From positions 1 to 37,890 of IMG/VR virus record IMGVR_UViG_3300009705_001498: a stretch of 37,890 nt of DNA, one strand, 5' to 3'. The stretch comes from a virus. The translations under genes were made by a program, and so were the position numbers. How positions within the stretch are numbered: the stretch's first letter is position 1; the number at the start of each line of letters is the position of its first letter. Of this stretch, positions 14,741 through 23,709 are shown in pieces. The notes beneath the pieces are model-generated. The model was not told where the DNA came from. It did no database searches and saw only the letters and a list, made by a program, of their open reading frames with translations.

Positions 14741-15904
14741 TTGGCAAAGAGAAAAGCAAAAAACGTATACTTTACACCTGAACCCGATTGGAAGAAATAT
14801 GCTGGCACAGTCAGTCCCGAAGAACAATTAAAATGTTTTAGAGACTGCGAGTATTTTGCTAGGACTGAAATCGCAGACAAGAAAAAAGTAGAGCTAACTC
14901 GACTTTGGATTAAAGAACAATCCGATTGGGCCGAGGCAGATATTAAAGCAATCCTTAAAAACCCAGATTGGGTATTTGGAGCTTCTGCAACTAACTTTTA
15001 TATTGCCCATAAGATAGGGTTTATGCCAGAAGCCGTGTTAGTGCATATTAATACGAGACGAGTTGATTGGATAGAAGCCGGCAACAAGATTATTGAAGAG
15101 AAAAAAGAAGCAACTGCTGAAGCAAAGCTAAAGCCTGTTATTTCTATACAACAACGAATGAGAGAGCAAGTAGAAAACTTGCAAGGTGATTGGGAAGGTA
15201 AATTAGATGACTTTATAGCCGGTACCCAAACACTACCAGACTTTGACCCTTATCAAGATATGCTAGTGTATGCTGGAGGAGTAGTTAAGCCAGCTCATGC
15301 AAAAATTATTAGAGATAGTGTTGAGCCCCAAATAGCTGAAGCACATGAAATCATTGCTTGGGATTGTGAACAAATTAAAGAAGGCTATTCATTTATGACA
15401 CCTAAGTTTCGTAAAGAATACCTCAAATGGTTTCAAAAGATTCAAACAGCATGTGATACATTAATCGAAACAGGCAAAACAACTCGCAAGCCTAGAAAGA
15501 AACGTTCAGTAAGCAAAGAAAAAATGGTTACTAAACTAAAGTTTCAGGTAAACGAAAGCACATTAGGAATTGCAAGTATATCTGCAGAAGAAGTAGTGTA
15601 TGCTAATGAAGTTTGGGTATATAATACTAAGTCTAGAAAGATAGGAGTATACAAAGCAAGTCATCCGGATCCTAAAAATATGAAAAGAGAAGGCGCTGGC
15701 TTAAAAGTTAAAGGTACTACGATCATTGACTTTGATGTAAAGACTAGCGTACAAAAAACATTACGCAAACCAGCAGACCAAATGCCTATATTTAAATCGA
15801 GTGCGAAGACTAAATGTCAAAAGTTCTTTGAGGAAATTAAAGCAGTGGAAACATCACTAACCGGACGCCTAAACGATACTACAATCATTCTTAAAGCCTT
15901 TTAA
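14741..15904 (+). CDS. Large conserved-type phage protein, function unknown
   Basis: The 387-residue product starts with TTG at 14741, two bases after the upstream stop. It is basic and soluble. The N-terminal 150 residues contain a charged helical region, with a segment resembling an EKKEATAEAKLK linker. A middle part (residues 140-240) is rich in Trp and Asp. A lysine/arginine patch at about 247-256 (KTTRKPRKKR) is followed by a beta-rich C-terminal domain with VYNTKSRKIGVYKASHPD. That last domain and the basic linker suggest nucleic-acid contact or a structural role. I recall similar proteins in marine T4-like phages without a function. It precedes gp13. Confidence 0.7.
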   Translation: MAKRKAKNVYFTPEPDWKKYAGTVSPEEQLKCFRDCEYFARTEIADKKKVELTRLWIKEQSDWAEADIKAILKNPDWVFGASATNFYIAHKIGFMPEAVLVHINTRRVDWIEAGNKIIEEKKEATAEAKLKPVISIQQRMREQVENLQGDWEGKLDDFIAGTQTLPDFDPYQDMLVYAGGVVKPAHAKIIRDSVEPQIAEAHEIIAWDCEQIKEGYSFMTPKFRKEYLKWFQKIQTACDTLIETGKTTRKPRKKRSVSKEKMVTKLKFQVNESTLGIASISAEEVVYANEVWVYNTKSRKIGVYKASHPDPKNMKREGAGLKVKGTTIIDFDVKTSVQKTLRKPADQMPIFKSSAKTKCQKFFEEIKAVETSLTGRLNDTTIILKAF

Positions 15905-15917
15905 TAGTAAAAAGTGA

Positions 15918-15923
15918 TAAATA
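15918..15923 (+). promoter_or_regulatory. Late promoter, leaderless geometry
   Basis: TAAATA, five bases (GTTGT), then ATG at 15929. This decides the gp13 start over the in-frame codon at 15914, which would lie upstream of the promoter box. Confidence 0.65.
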
Positions 15924-15928
15924 GTTGT

Positions 15929-16696
15929 ATGGCAACTAGAATCGATCAAATAGGTTACAACGACAGACAAGAAATTATTGAAGAGATATCTTTAAGACTT
16001 GCTGACGGCATGGTGGACGTTGAATTAGACAGAGCCCATTACGACATAGCAATTAATAAAGCACTTCAAAAATATCGTCAACTGAGCAGTGGTAGTGTAG
16101 AAGAAGCAGTTATTTTTATACAAACTACAGCAGGTGTAGTAGAATACACTCTTCCAGATGAAGTAATTGACGTCAAACGATTATACAGACGTGGTATAGG
16201 TACAAACAGCGGAGGCGGAACAAACTTTGATCCGTTTGATGTTGCGTTTAATAACATGTACATGCTACAAGCAGGACAAATAGGCGGACTAGCAGTGTTT
16301 GATGCCTTTGCACAGTATAAAGAAACAATTGGACGAATCTTTGGTAGCGAATATAACTTTACCTTTAATAGAAATAGTAAGCAACTTACTATATTACGAA
16401 ATGTTAACCATGCAGAAGATATTGCAGTAGGTGTAAATAATTTTATACCTGAAAGTGTGCTAATCAAAGATGTATATGCAAGTGATTGGTTAAGCAACTA
16501 TGCACTAGCACAATCTAAACTAATGTTAGGTGAAGCTAGAAGTAAGTTTACAGGCGGACTACCAGGCCCAGGCGGAGCAATACAGTTGAACGGTGATGCT
16601 CTTAAAAACGAAGCACTTTCAGAACTAGAGCAATTAGTAGCCGGCATCCATAATATGGAAGAAGGAAATTCTCCTCTAGGTTTTGTAATGGGCTAA
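15929..16696 (+). CDS. 13: Neck protein, gp13-like
   Basis: The 255-residue protein fits T4-type gp13: an N-terminal helical segment (RIDQIGYNDRQEIIEEI), AINKALQKYRQLSSGSVEEAV near residues 45-65, VVEYTLPDEVIDVKRLYRRG near 72-92, and a C-terminal region with YALAQSKLMLGEARSKF. gp13 binds the portal-side head opening after packaging and works with gp14. The MATRIDQ start is set by the leaderless late promoter. It lies on the plus strand, well away from gp14 and gp15 on the minus strand, which is a rearrangement relative to T4. The next gene has a strong AGGAGG site 31 bases after this stop. Confidence 0.8.
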   Translation: MATRIDQIGYNDRQEIIEEISLRLADGMVDVELDRAHYDIAINKALQKYRQLSSGSVEEAVIFIQTTAGVVEYTLPDEVIDVKRLYRRGIGTNSGGGTNFDPFDVAFNNMYMLQAGQIGGLAVFDAFAQYKETIGRIFGSEYNFTFNRNSKQLTILRNVNHAEDIAVGVNNFIPESVLIKDVYASDWLSNYALAQSKLMLGEARSKFTGGLPGPGGAIQLNGDALKNEALSELEQLVAGIHNMEEGNSPLGFVMG

Positions 16697-16727
16697 GCCA
16701 CAGCCGCACACCATACAGGAGGACTCC

Positions 16728-17591
16728 ATGAGCGACCACCACATTCAATTACCTTCTACAGAATTAGATCAAATTTTTACATTTGCCAAAGAATGTTTTC
16801 TTCGCAGTATGGAGCGTTTCACCGGTGATGTAACTGCATTCAATCGAAATGGAAATAACGATTTCTTTATAACCGAACATACTATGGGCTACATATATTT
16901 GTGGAAAACTGGCGTAGTAAATAAGATGATTAAAGACATTCAACAGAAGGTGACAATCCCGGTAGACGAATTCATTATTTTAAATACACCAGCACACGGA
17001 CAATATCCGTGGCATAACGAAGGAATGGAACATACAGAACATACAACAGAGCAATATAGAAAAGCTGTCCGAGAAACAAGAAGATCAGTTGCAATTAACT
17101 ACCCAATCGATAATGCAGATTTAACTAAGAGCAGACTTCAATGGGCCCAAGGCAGTGACAAAGTTACAGAATTATTAATAGACGGATACAGTAAAATAGC
17201 AAATAAAGAATTAAATCCTCTACAATCAATGGTAGAAAGTCGTGTACCACAGGCGACGATAGAAAGCCACATAAGATTACGTTCTGCCACAATGCCAGAT
17301 TCTGAGGTGGCTGACATGGCTGAAATGTTATACATATCGTACGATAGTGGTGAAGGAGTAAAAATTAAATCAGGTCACAGCATCGTATATGATAAACATG
17401 ATGAATTACTTACTAAAGTAGATGAATATTACGGAATGCCAGTACCTACACTAATAAGAACCAACCAATGGCACATGATAGATAACACCCAAGTAGAGGA
17501 AGACAGAAACATGGGATCAATAAGTTTTGATCCAGCATATTCTTACTTCGATATTAAGAAGTTAATTATGAACAACGAGTTTATAAAATGA
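16728..17591 (+). CDS. 2OG-Fe(II) oxygenase-like protein, tandem copy 1
   Basis: This 287-residue protein is the first of three tandem paralogues. The pattern suggests an aspartyl-hydroxylase-type jelly roll: a WHNEG motif with His96 and Glu98 (HxE metal ligands), an RRSVAINYPIDN strand that fits the R-x-x-x-N-x-P family pattern, then RTNQWHMIDN with His249 and Arg260 in EEDRNMGSISF. Such enzymes bind Fe(II) with two His and one acidic residue and 2-oxoglutarate with the Arg. The reading is by motif only. Start at 16728, with a strong AGGAGG site. The stop overlaps the next start by ATGA. It may hydroxylate a protein, sugar or lipid (inference). Confidence 0.6.
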   Translation: MSDHHIQLPSTELDQIFTFAKECFLRSMERFTGDVTAFNRNGNNDFFITEHTMGYIYLWKTGVVNKMIKDIQQKVTIPVDEFIILNTPAHGQYPWHNEGMEHTEHTTEQYRKAVRETRRSVAINYPIDNADLTKSRLQWAQGSDKVTELLIDGYSKIANKELNPLQSMVESRVPQATIESHIRLRSATMPDSEVADMAEMLYISYDSGEGVKIKSGHSIVYDKHDELLTKVDEYYGMPVPTLIRTNQWHMIDNTQVEEDRNMGSISFDPAYSYFDIKKLIMNNEFIK

Positions 17592-18520
17592 GTGATAGCT
17601 ACTTACAACTGCATAGCCCGGAACTAACGCCTATATTTCAATTTGCTAAAGATTGCTTTGTTCGTAGCATAGAACGTTTTACCGGAGACATCGACGAGTT
17701 TAATCGAAATGGGCACAATGATCTGTTTATAGCTAAAAGAGATTTATATAACAACACCGCCAGTGTTGGTTACATGTATGTGTGGAAAACTGGTGTAATA
17801 AACAAGATGATTAGAGATCTTGAACACAAGTTGACAGTCCCAGTACACGATATTGCAATTTTAAGTACGCCAGCACATGAACAATATCCGTGGCATTTTG
17901 AAGGAATGGAATACACCGAACATGCCCCGAAGAACTTCGGCAGAGTCATTAGACATCTCAGAAGATCAGTTGGACTTAATTACCCAGTTGATAATGCAGA
18001 CCTGTCTAAAAGTAAAATTGAATGGGCAACACCTAGTAACAAACTCACAGAATTATTAATAGACGGATACAGTGATATAATGCATGGTCACGGGAAGATT
18101 TCAGAAAATAATGCACAAACAGACGCTCATGTAAAATTACATGCACTGGCAGATAATAGTCATCATGCAGGATACCTAGCATTTAATGAGAGCCATGCCG
18201 GAACAAACATTCCCGGTACAGCTAATTATATCGGCCCTGAAGAAATTGCTGATTTAGTAAGTATTACACATGACGGTGGAGAAGGTGTAAGAATTATGCC
18301 CGGACACAATATGGTATACGATAAACATGATGAATTACTTACTAAAGTAGACGAGTATTATGGAATGCCTGTGCCTACATTAATAAGAACCAACCAATGG
18401 CATAGCATTATTAATATTGATACCCAAGAAGACAGAAACATGGGATCAATAAGTTTTGATCCAGCATATTCATACGATGATATTAAGAAACTGATTATGA
18501 ACAACGAGTTTATAAAATGA
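17588..18520 (+). CDS. 2OG-Fe(II) oxygenase-like protein, tandem copy 2
   Basis: The 310-residue second copy overlaps copy 1 by four bases (ATGA). It keeps all key positions: a WHFEG metal motif (HxE), an RRSVGLNYPVDN strand, and an RTNQWHSIIN...EDRNMGSISF end with the second His and the Arg. It is longest because of an insertion rich in His, Asn and Gly at about residues 175-215. Its N-terminus shares a 97-base perfect match (17619-17715) with copy 3 (18548-18644), while copy 1 is more diverged there. This points to recent duplication or gene conversion between copies 2 and 3. Function as for copy 1, with possibly a different substrate because the insertion may shape the pocket. Confidence 0.6.
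   Translation: MSDSYLQLHSPELTPIFQFAKDCFVRSIERFTGDIDEFNRNGHNDLFIAKRDLYNNTASVGYMYVWKTGVINKMIRDLEHKLTVPVHDIAILSTPAHEQYPWHFEGMEYTEHAPKNFGRVIRHLRRSVGLNYPVDNADLSKSKIEWATPSNKLTELLIDGYSDIMHGHGKISENNAQTDAHVKLHALADNSHHAGYLAFNESHAGTNIPGTANYIGPEEIADLVSITHDGGEGVRIMPGHNMVYDKHDELLTKVDEYYGMPVPTLIRTNQWHSIINIDTQEDRNMGSISFDPAYSYDDIKKLIMNNEFIK
17619..17715 (+). repeat. 97-base perfect direct repeat, first copy
   Basis: Identical to 18548-18644 (offset 929), ending at a single C/T difference. It lies in the 5' ends of oxygenase-like copies 2 and 3 and indicates recent duplication or gene conversion. Confidence 0.9.
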
Positions 18521-19356
18521 GTGATAATCATTACCAATTAGTATCTTCGGAACTAACGCCTATATTTCAATTTGCTAAAGATTGCTTTGTTCGTAGCATA
18601 GAACGTTTTACCGGAGACATCGACGAGTTTAATCGAAATGGGCATAATGACTTATACATAAATAAGACTAATCTAGGTTACATATATTTGTGGAAAACAG
18701 GTGTAATAAATAAGTTTAGAAACGATTTCCAAAAAAAGTTGACAATACCTATACATGACGTTATAATTTTACATACACCAGCACACGGACAATACCAGTG
18801 GCATAACGAAGGAATGGAATATACAGAACATGCAACAGAGCAATATAGAAAAGTGGTTAGATTAACAAGAAGATCAGTTGCACTTAATTATCCAGTTGAT
18901 AATGCAGACCTATCTAACAGTAAAATCGAATGGGCCCAAGGCAGTAACAGAGTGAATGAGTTGTTAATAGACGGATACAGCAATGTAATGAGTAGTGTAG
19001 GAAAGAATCCACCACAAGCAATGGTAGAAAGCCATATAAAATTACGTTCTGCCACAATGCCAGATACTATAATACCTGGCATGACGGATATACTATATAC
19101 TACACATGACAGTGGAGAAGGTGTAAGAATAAAATCAGGACACAATATGGTATATGATAAACATGATGAATTACTTACTAAAGTAGATGAATATTACGGA
19201 ATGCCAGTACCTACATTAATAAGAACTAGTCAGTGGCATAGGATAGATAACACCCAAGTAGAGGAAGATAGGAATATGGGGTCAATAAGTTTTGATCCAG
19301 ATTATTCTTACTTCGATATTAAAAAATTAATTATGAATAACGAGTTTATAAAATGA
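18517..19356 (+). CDS. 2OG-Fe(II) oxygenase-like protein, tandem copy 3
   Basis: The 279-residue third copy overlaps copy 2 by ATGA and runs into the dNMP kinase gene by the same kind of overlap. It keeps the WHNEG motif, the RRSVALNYPVDN strand, the conserved YDKHDELLTKVDEYYGM block shared by all three copies, and RTSQWHRIDN...EDRNMGSISF. It resembles copy 2 at the N-terminus and copy 1 in the middle and C-terminal parts (SHIKLRSATMPD matches copy 1), so it looks like a mosaic of the two. Catalytic residues appear intact in all three, so none is an obvious decayed copy. Confidence 0.6.
   Translation: MSDNHYQLVSSELTPIFQFAKDCFVRSIERFTGDIDEFNRNGHNDLYINKTNLGYIYLWKTGVINKFRNDFQKKLTIPIHDVIILHTPAHGQYQWHNEGMEYTEHATEQYRKVVRLTRRSVALNYPVDNADLSNSKIEWAQGSNRVNELLIDGYSNVMSSVGKNPPQAMVESHIKLRSATMPDTIIPGMTDILYTTHDSGEGVRIKSGHNMVYDKHDELLTKVDEYYGMPVPTLIRTSQWHRIDNTQVEEDRNMGSISFDPDYSYFDIKKLIMNNEFIK
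18548..18644 (+). repeat. 97-base perfect direct repeat, second copy
   Basis: Identical to 17619-17715; see that entry. Confidence 0.9.
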
Positions 19357-20006
19357 TAATCGGAATAACAGGACTAATAGGATCTGGTAAAGATACTGTT
19401 GCAAGTTGTTTTGTTAACAGAGGTTGTTTACAGGATAGTTTTGCGGCACCACTTAAAGATGTGTGTGCGTCTATATTCGGATGGAAAAGATCAGACCTAG
19501 AAGGAGACACAACCGATAGTAGAGACTTCAGGGAAACAGCTGATATGTTTTGGACTCGAAAACTAGGCATAGATAATTTTACTCCTAGATTAGCATTACA
19601 ATTAATGGGAACAGAAGTACTTCGTACTCATTTCCATAAAGATATATGGATCGATAGTTTAGAGTACAGAATGCGTAGAGCAGAAATAGACCACCCATGT
19701 GTTGTTATTAGTGATACTAGATTTACAAACGAGCTAGATTTAATTAAACGTCTAGGCGGAGTTGTAATTAATGTTGAACGTGGTGACAAACCCGAGTGGT
19801 ATGAAACGGCAACCAAAGCCAACAATGGGCATGTACCATCTCAGCACACAATGAACACAAAATTTAAACAGGTACACCTCAGCGAATGGAATTGGATAGG
19901 GTATGACTTTGACCATGTGCTTACAAACAACGATACGTTAGATGCGTTACAAACAGGTGTAGATTCCTTGCACGAACTAATCACAGAAAACGATTTAAAA
20001 AAATAA
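19353..20006 (+). CDS. 1: Deoxynucleoside monophosphate kinase, gp1-like
   Basis: The 217-residue protein matches T4 gp1: a P-loop GITGLIGSGKDT at residues 4-15, FAAPLKDVCASIFGW near 31-45, a TPRLALQLMGTEVLRTHF segment near 77-94, DIWIDSL, and VVISDTRFTNELDLI near 115-129. The enzyme phosphorylates dNMPs, including modified or uncommon ones, to dNDPs for phage DNA synthesis. The start overlaps the stop of oxygenase-like copy 3 (ATGA), so they are translated together. An inverted repeat with divergent late-promoter boxes follows the gene. Confidence 0.9.
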   Translation: MIIGITGLIGSGKDTVASCFVNRGCLQDSFAAPLKDVCASIFGWKRSDLEGDTTDSRDFRETADMFWTRKLGIDNFTPRLALQLMGTEVLRTHFHKDIWIDSLEYRMRRAEIDHPCVVISDTRFTNELDLIKRLGGVVINVERGDKPEWYETATKANNGHVPSQHTMNTKFKQVHLSEWNWIGYDFDHVLTNNDTLDALQTGVDSLHELITENDLKK

Positions 20007-20010
20007 ATCG

Positions 20011-20084
20011 TATTTATCAAAACCTTCCAGATTCCTTGCACCCCACTCCGTAATAATACCTTTTCTACGCTTTTTTGATAAATA
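20011..20084. repeat. 12-base inverted repeat with divergent TAAATA boxes
   Basis: TATTTATCAAAA (20011-20022) and its exact complement TTTTGATAAATA (20073-20084) flank a 50-base centre. The right arm contains the sheath late promoter; the left arm contains the same box facing the other way, into the kinase gene. A 13-base direct repeat (AGATTCCTTGCAC) occurs at 19961-19973 and 20029-20041. Confidence 0.7.
20079..20084 (+). promoter_or_regulatory. Late promoter of tail sheath gene, with leader
   Basis: TAAATA giving a predicted start near 20090 and a 34-base leader containing AAAGGAG 8 bases before the sheath ATG (20124). A conventional leader, unlike the leaderless set. Confidence 0.65.
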
Positions 20085-20123
20085 TTCGTATAATTAGATT
20101 CATATACCAAAGGAGAATATAAT

Positions 20124-22904
20124 ATGGCTACATTAGTATCACCAGGTGTTTCCATTAGTGTATCAGACGAATCGTTCTATGCCGCGGCAGGAACAGGATC
20201 AGTACCGTTAATAATTATAGCGACTGCACAGGACAAAAAAACTCCTGACGGTTTAAGTACTGCGTCAAATACTACTAAGTTAGGAGCTGGAAAATTAAAA
20301 CTTATTACTAGTCAACGAGAATTGCTACAAACATATGGTAACCCATTGTTTCATACAAGTGGTTCAGTTGCACTAAACGGATATGATCTCAACGAATACG
20401 GATTATTAGCCGCACACAGTTTCTTAGGACTTGCCAACAGAGCATACGTTTTAAGAGCTGACATTGACTTAGGCGACCTTAAAGCAGACAGCAAGGCACC
20501 AACTGGCGCAATCGCAGACGGTACTTACTGGCTTGACACTACAAGTTCTTTATTAGGACTTAGAGAATGGTCAGGTACAGCATGGGTTAAGAAATCAGTA
20601 TCAGTTGTAGATTCAACACAAATAGATTCCGGAACAGCAGGACCTAAAAGGTCATATGGCTTAAATGGCGATTATGCCGTTGTAGCTAATACAGCCGCTG
20701 GCGGAACAGCAACAGACGTAAAATATTACGAAAAATACAGTAATGACTGGTACCAAGTTGGTACTGCAAGTTGGGTTTCTAGTACATCTAGTGACTTCCA
20801 ATTTAAGAGTCATTTAGCTGTGCCTACATTACAGTCAGACGGAGTTACATCTCTTTCTACTGGCGATGTTTTCATTCAAACTACTACACCAAACACTGGT
20901 GCAAGTTTAAGTGTTAAGAGCTACAGCACATCAACTAAAACTTTCAGTACAGTAAGTGCTCCATTGTACGCTTCAACAGACGCGGCATATACCGATATTG
21001 GTATGGCTAACGTTGCTGTTGGAAGTCTTATAGGTATTACAGGCGGAACTGAAGCAGAAGTTGAATTAAAAAGACATAACGGAACTAAAACTGTTACTGC
21101 AACCTCAACAGCCATAGCGGCTTTAGACGTTTCAGGTAACTCTAGCTTTGATATTGTTTACAACGGCACAACTGTTGTTGTAACATTAGCTGGTACTATT
21201 TCAGGAACTCCTGCAACTTCAACAGCCGATGATGCTATTTTTGACATCAACGCGGCATTGGCGGCGGCAAGTGTATCTGAGGTAATAGCAAGTTCAGGTA
21301 CAGTTGCTAATACAGTTGTACTAACTTCAAGCACAGGTAGAGACATTGTATTAAATAGTAACCATTCAGACTTTGGACCAAGTTCAGTAGGATTTGGATC
21401 AGCGGCTGTTACTGTAAGTGCTAAATACTCAAACTTTGCGGTACTAAGTTATCAAGCAAGTAAAACTACATTAACTGGTACATTAGCAGACGGTACATAT
21501 TGGTACAATGCTACAGTTTCTAACACTTCAATTGACATGTTAGAGCATAACGGCTCAACTTGGGTAACTTTAACAAAAGACTTCCAAGCTAAAGCAACTG
21601 CTCCAACATTGCAATCAGACGCAACAGCACTAGTGGCTGGTGATGTATGGTTAGATTCAGATGATACTGAAAACTTCCCTTCCCTGAACAAATGGTCAGG
21701 AACAGCTTGGGTGGCAATAGATGGATCAGATCAAGTAACAGCAGATGGTGTTATATTTGGTGACTTCAGACAGTCAACAGCAGGTTCTTTAGATGCAGAC
21801 GCTCCGGCGGCTAGCAAATACCCAAGCGGAATTTTAGCTTGGAACAAAAGAGCTTCAGCTGGTAACGTAAAAGAGTACAAACTCAATTACACACCTGCTT
21901 CAACAAACATTGGTAATGTTTGGGTTGATGCTTCTGGAAACAAAGCAGACGGTAACATGTTAGGACTAAGAAAAGCAGTACATAACTTAGTTAAAACTAA
22001 AATGCAAGGCGCAATAGCATCTAATGATGATATTAGATCAGAAGTTAATGCGTTTAATATTATAGCGGCTCCAGGTTATCCTGAAATGCTAGACGAGATG
22101 ATTACACTAAGCACAGACAGAAGAAATACTGCCTTTGTAATTGGTGATAGTCCTTTCAGACTTAAAGCAGACGCAACTAGTACTACTAACTGGGCAACCA
22201 ACGTTGGTAAGGCAAGTGAAAACGGCGAAGACGGACTTGTTTCAAGTTCACCTTACGCGGCTATTTACTACCCTAGTGCATTAACAACTAATCTAGACGG
22301 AACTAACGTAGTTGTTCCTTCAAGTCATGTTGCTTTAAGAACTATTGCATATAACGATAACGTTTCTTATCCTTGGTTTGCACCAGCTGGCTTCCAAAGA
22401 GGACTAGTAAATAACGCAACTAGCGTTGGTTATGTAGATCCTACTTCAGGCGAGTATGTTAGTGTAACACTTAATGAAGGACAAAGAGATACTTTATATC
22501 AAAACAAAATTAACCCTATTGCTTCTTTCCCAGGAAGAGGACTTGCAGTATTTGGTCAGAAAACTCTGAACCCAAGTGCTAGTGCATTAGATAGAGTTAA
22601 CGTTGCTAGACTTATGGTTTACATCAGAGAAAGACTTGATGATATCGTTAAACCTTTCTTGTTTGAACCGAATGATTCAGTTGTAAGAGCAAATGCTAAA
22701 AATACTGTTGATAGACTATTATCACAGTTAATCACACAGCGTGGTTTAGTTGACTTTATCACAGTTTGTGATAGCTCAAACAATACAGCGGCTAGAATAG
22801 ACAGAAACGAACTTTACATTGACATTGCAGTACAGCCAATGAAAGCAGTTGAGTTTATTTACATTCCGATTAGAATCCAGAACACTTTGGGATCTACAGC
22901 GTAA
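20124..22904 (+). CDS. 18: Tail sheath protein, gp18-like
   Basis: The 926-residue protein begins MATLVSPGVSISVSDESFYA, as T4-type sheath proteins do. It ends with the conserved sheath C-terminal domain from about residue 630 (SPYAAIYYPSAL, PWFAPAGFQRGL, LYQNKINPIASFPGRG, VYIRERLDDIVKPFLFEPND). The sheath contracts to drive the tube into the host. It is about 270 residues longer than T4 gp18 (659). The extra length lies between about residues 120 and 540 and holds Trp-rich repeats, for example DGTYWLDTT...WSGTAWV near 131-155, near 452-480 and near 494-534, probably surface domains. Strong AAAGGAG site and late promoter; followed by a hairpin terminator. Confidence 0.93.
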   Translation: MATLVSPGVSISVSDESFYAAAGTGSVPLIIIATAQDKKTPDGLSTASNTTKLGAGKLKLITSQRELLQTYGNPLFHTSGSVALNGYDLNEYGLLAAHSFLGLANRAYVLRADIDLGDLKADSKAPTGAIADGTYWLDTTSSLLGLREWSGTAWVKKSVSVVDSTQIDSGTAGPKRSYGLNGDYAVVANTAAGGTATDVKYYEKYSNDWYQVGTASWVSSTSSDFQFKSHLAVPTLQSDGVTSLSTGDVFIQTTTPNTGASLSVKSYSTSTKTFSTVSAPLYASTDAAYTDIGMANVAVGSLIGITGGTEAEVELKRHNGTKTVTATSTAIAALDVSGNSSFDIVYNGTTVVVTLAGTISGTPATSTADDAIFDINAALAAASVSEVIASSGTVANTVVLTSSTGRDIVLNSNHSDFGPSSVGFGSAAVTVSAKYSNFAVLSYQASKTTLTGTLADGTYWYNATVSNTSIDMLEHNGSTWVTLTKDFQAKATAPTLQSDATALVAGDVWLDSDDTENFPSLNKWSGTAWVAIDGSDQVTADGVIFGDFRQSTAGSLDADAPAASKYPSGILAWNKRASAGNVKEYKLNYTPASTNIGNVWVDASGNKADGNMLGLRKAVHNLVKTKMQGAIASNDDIRSEVNAFNIIAAPGYPEMLDEMITLSTDRRNTAFVIGDSPFRLKADATSTTNWATNVGKASENGEDGLVSSSPYAAIYYPSALTTNLDGTNVVVPSSHVALRTIAYNDNVSYPWFAPAGFQRGLVNNATSVGYVDPTSGEYVSVTLNEGQRDTLYQNKINPIASFPGRGLAVFGQKTLNPSASALDRVNVARLMVYIRERLDDIVKPFLFEPNDSVVRANAKNTVDRLLSQLITQRGLVDFITVCDSSNNTAARIDRNELYIDIAVQPMKAVEFIYIPIRIQNTLGSTA

Positions 22905-22920
22905 GACATTAGAAATACTA

Positions 22921-22949
22921 AAGAAAGGGCTTAATTGCCCTTTCTTTTT
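22921..22949 (+). terminator. Rho-independent terminator after tail sheath
   Basis: AAGAAAGGGC (22921-22930) and GCCCTTTCTT (22937-22946) form a perfect 10-pair stem around a six-base loop, followed by TTT. Confidence 0.9.
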
Positions 22950-22992
22950 GGGCATATTAAACTACTGTTTAATATTTTTGGAACGAATATGA

Positions 22993-22998
22993 TAAATA
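22993..22998 (+). promoter_or_regulatory. Late promoter of tail tube gene
   Basis: TAAATA with a predicted start near 23004 and a leader of about 54 bases containing an AGGAG site before ATG 23058. Confidence 0.6.
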
Positions 22999-23057
22999 AG
23001 TATTAACAATAATCCTATTAATTATATTTAGGATATATGGTTTAGGAGAATAAACAA

Positions 23058-23696
23058 ATGGCAATACAAAACAAAACACTAGATAAATTTGGTGTACCAA
23101 CAACTGGATCAACCGGCACCGGCATTTTGATGCCTAAACTCAAGTTTAGATTTAGGGTGATGTTCCGTGCAGGATTTGGTAATGGCGCAGATACATTATC
23201 CATTACACAAAATGTGCAAAACGTTACTAGACCTAAAGTTGCGTATGAGGAAGTAATGATCGATAGTTACAATTCAAAAGTATATGTTCAAGGCAAACAT
23301 GCTTGGGAACCTATTACTCTTGTAATTAGAGATGACATTAGAAATACAGTAGCTAAGGCAGTCGGCGAGCAAAACAACAGACAGTTAAATCACTTTAATC
23401 AAGCGGCGGCGGTTTCCGGTGCAGATTATAAATTTGATATGGAAATCCAAGTGCTAGACGGTCAGTCAGCTGACGAAACAGAATCTTGGTCACTAGAAGG
23501 ATGCTTTATTACTCAAACAGATTACAGTGATTCAGACTACTCAACTAATGAGCCAGTACAGATTACTATGACAATCAGATTTGATAATGCAATTCATCAA
23601 GATGGTTCAGCAAATACTATTACTGATAACAGTCAGGGTATTGGCGGACTAAGTAGCGACTCGACTACATATACCAACGCTACAACTGGTATTTAA
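23058..23696 (+). CDS. 19: Tail tube protein, gp19-like
   Basis: The 212-residue protein follows directly after the sheath and has the gp19 pattern: FRFRVMFRAGFG near residue 30, a QNVTRPKV region near 55, HAWEPITLVIRDD near 81-93, and a C-terminal WSLEGCFITQTDY-SDSDYSTNEPVQITMTIRFD region. gp19 hexamers stack to form the inner tube that carries DNA. It is longer than T4 gp19 (163 residues), mostly by a C-terminal Ser/Thr/Gly-rich extension. It has its own late promoter and a terminator hairpin, which suits high expression separate from the sheath. Confidence 0.9.
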   Translation: MAIQNKTLDKFGVPTTGSTGTGILMPKLKFRFRVMFRAGFGNGADTLSITQNVQNVTRPKVAYEEVMIDSYNSKVYVQGKHAWEPITLVIRDDIRNTVAKAVGEQNNRQLNHFNQAAAVSGADYKFDMEIQVLDGQSADETESWSLEGCFITQTDYSDSDYSTNEPVQITMTIRFDNAIHQDGSANTITDNSQGIGGLSSDSTTYTNATTGI

Positions 23697-23709
23697 AATA
23701 TTTAATTTT

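Noticed and set aside
19841-20155. Minus-strand 104-codon frame over the kinase end
   Set aside because: Shadow of the dNMP kinase gene; no ribosome site, and its start lies inside the sheath gene.
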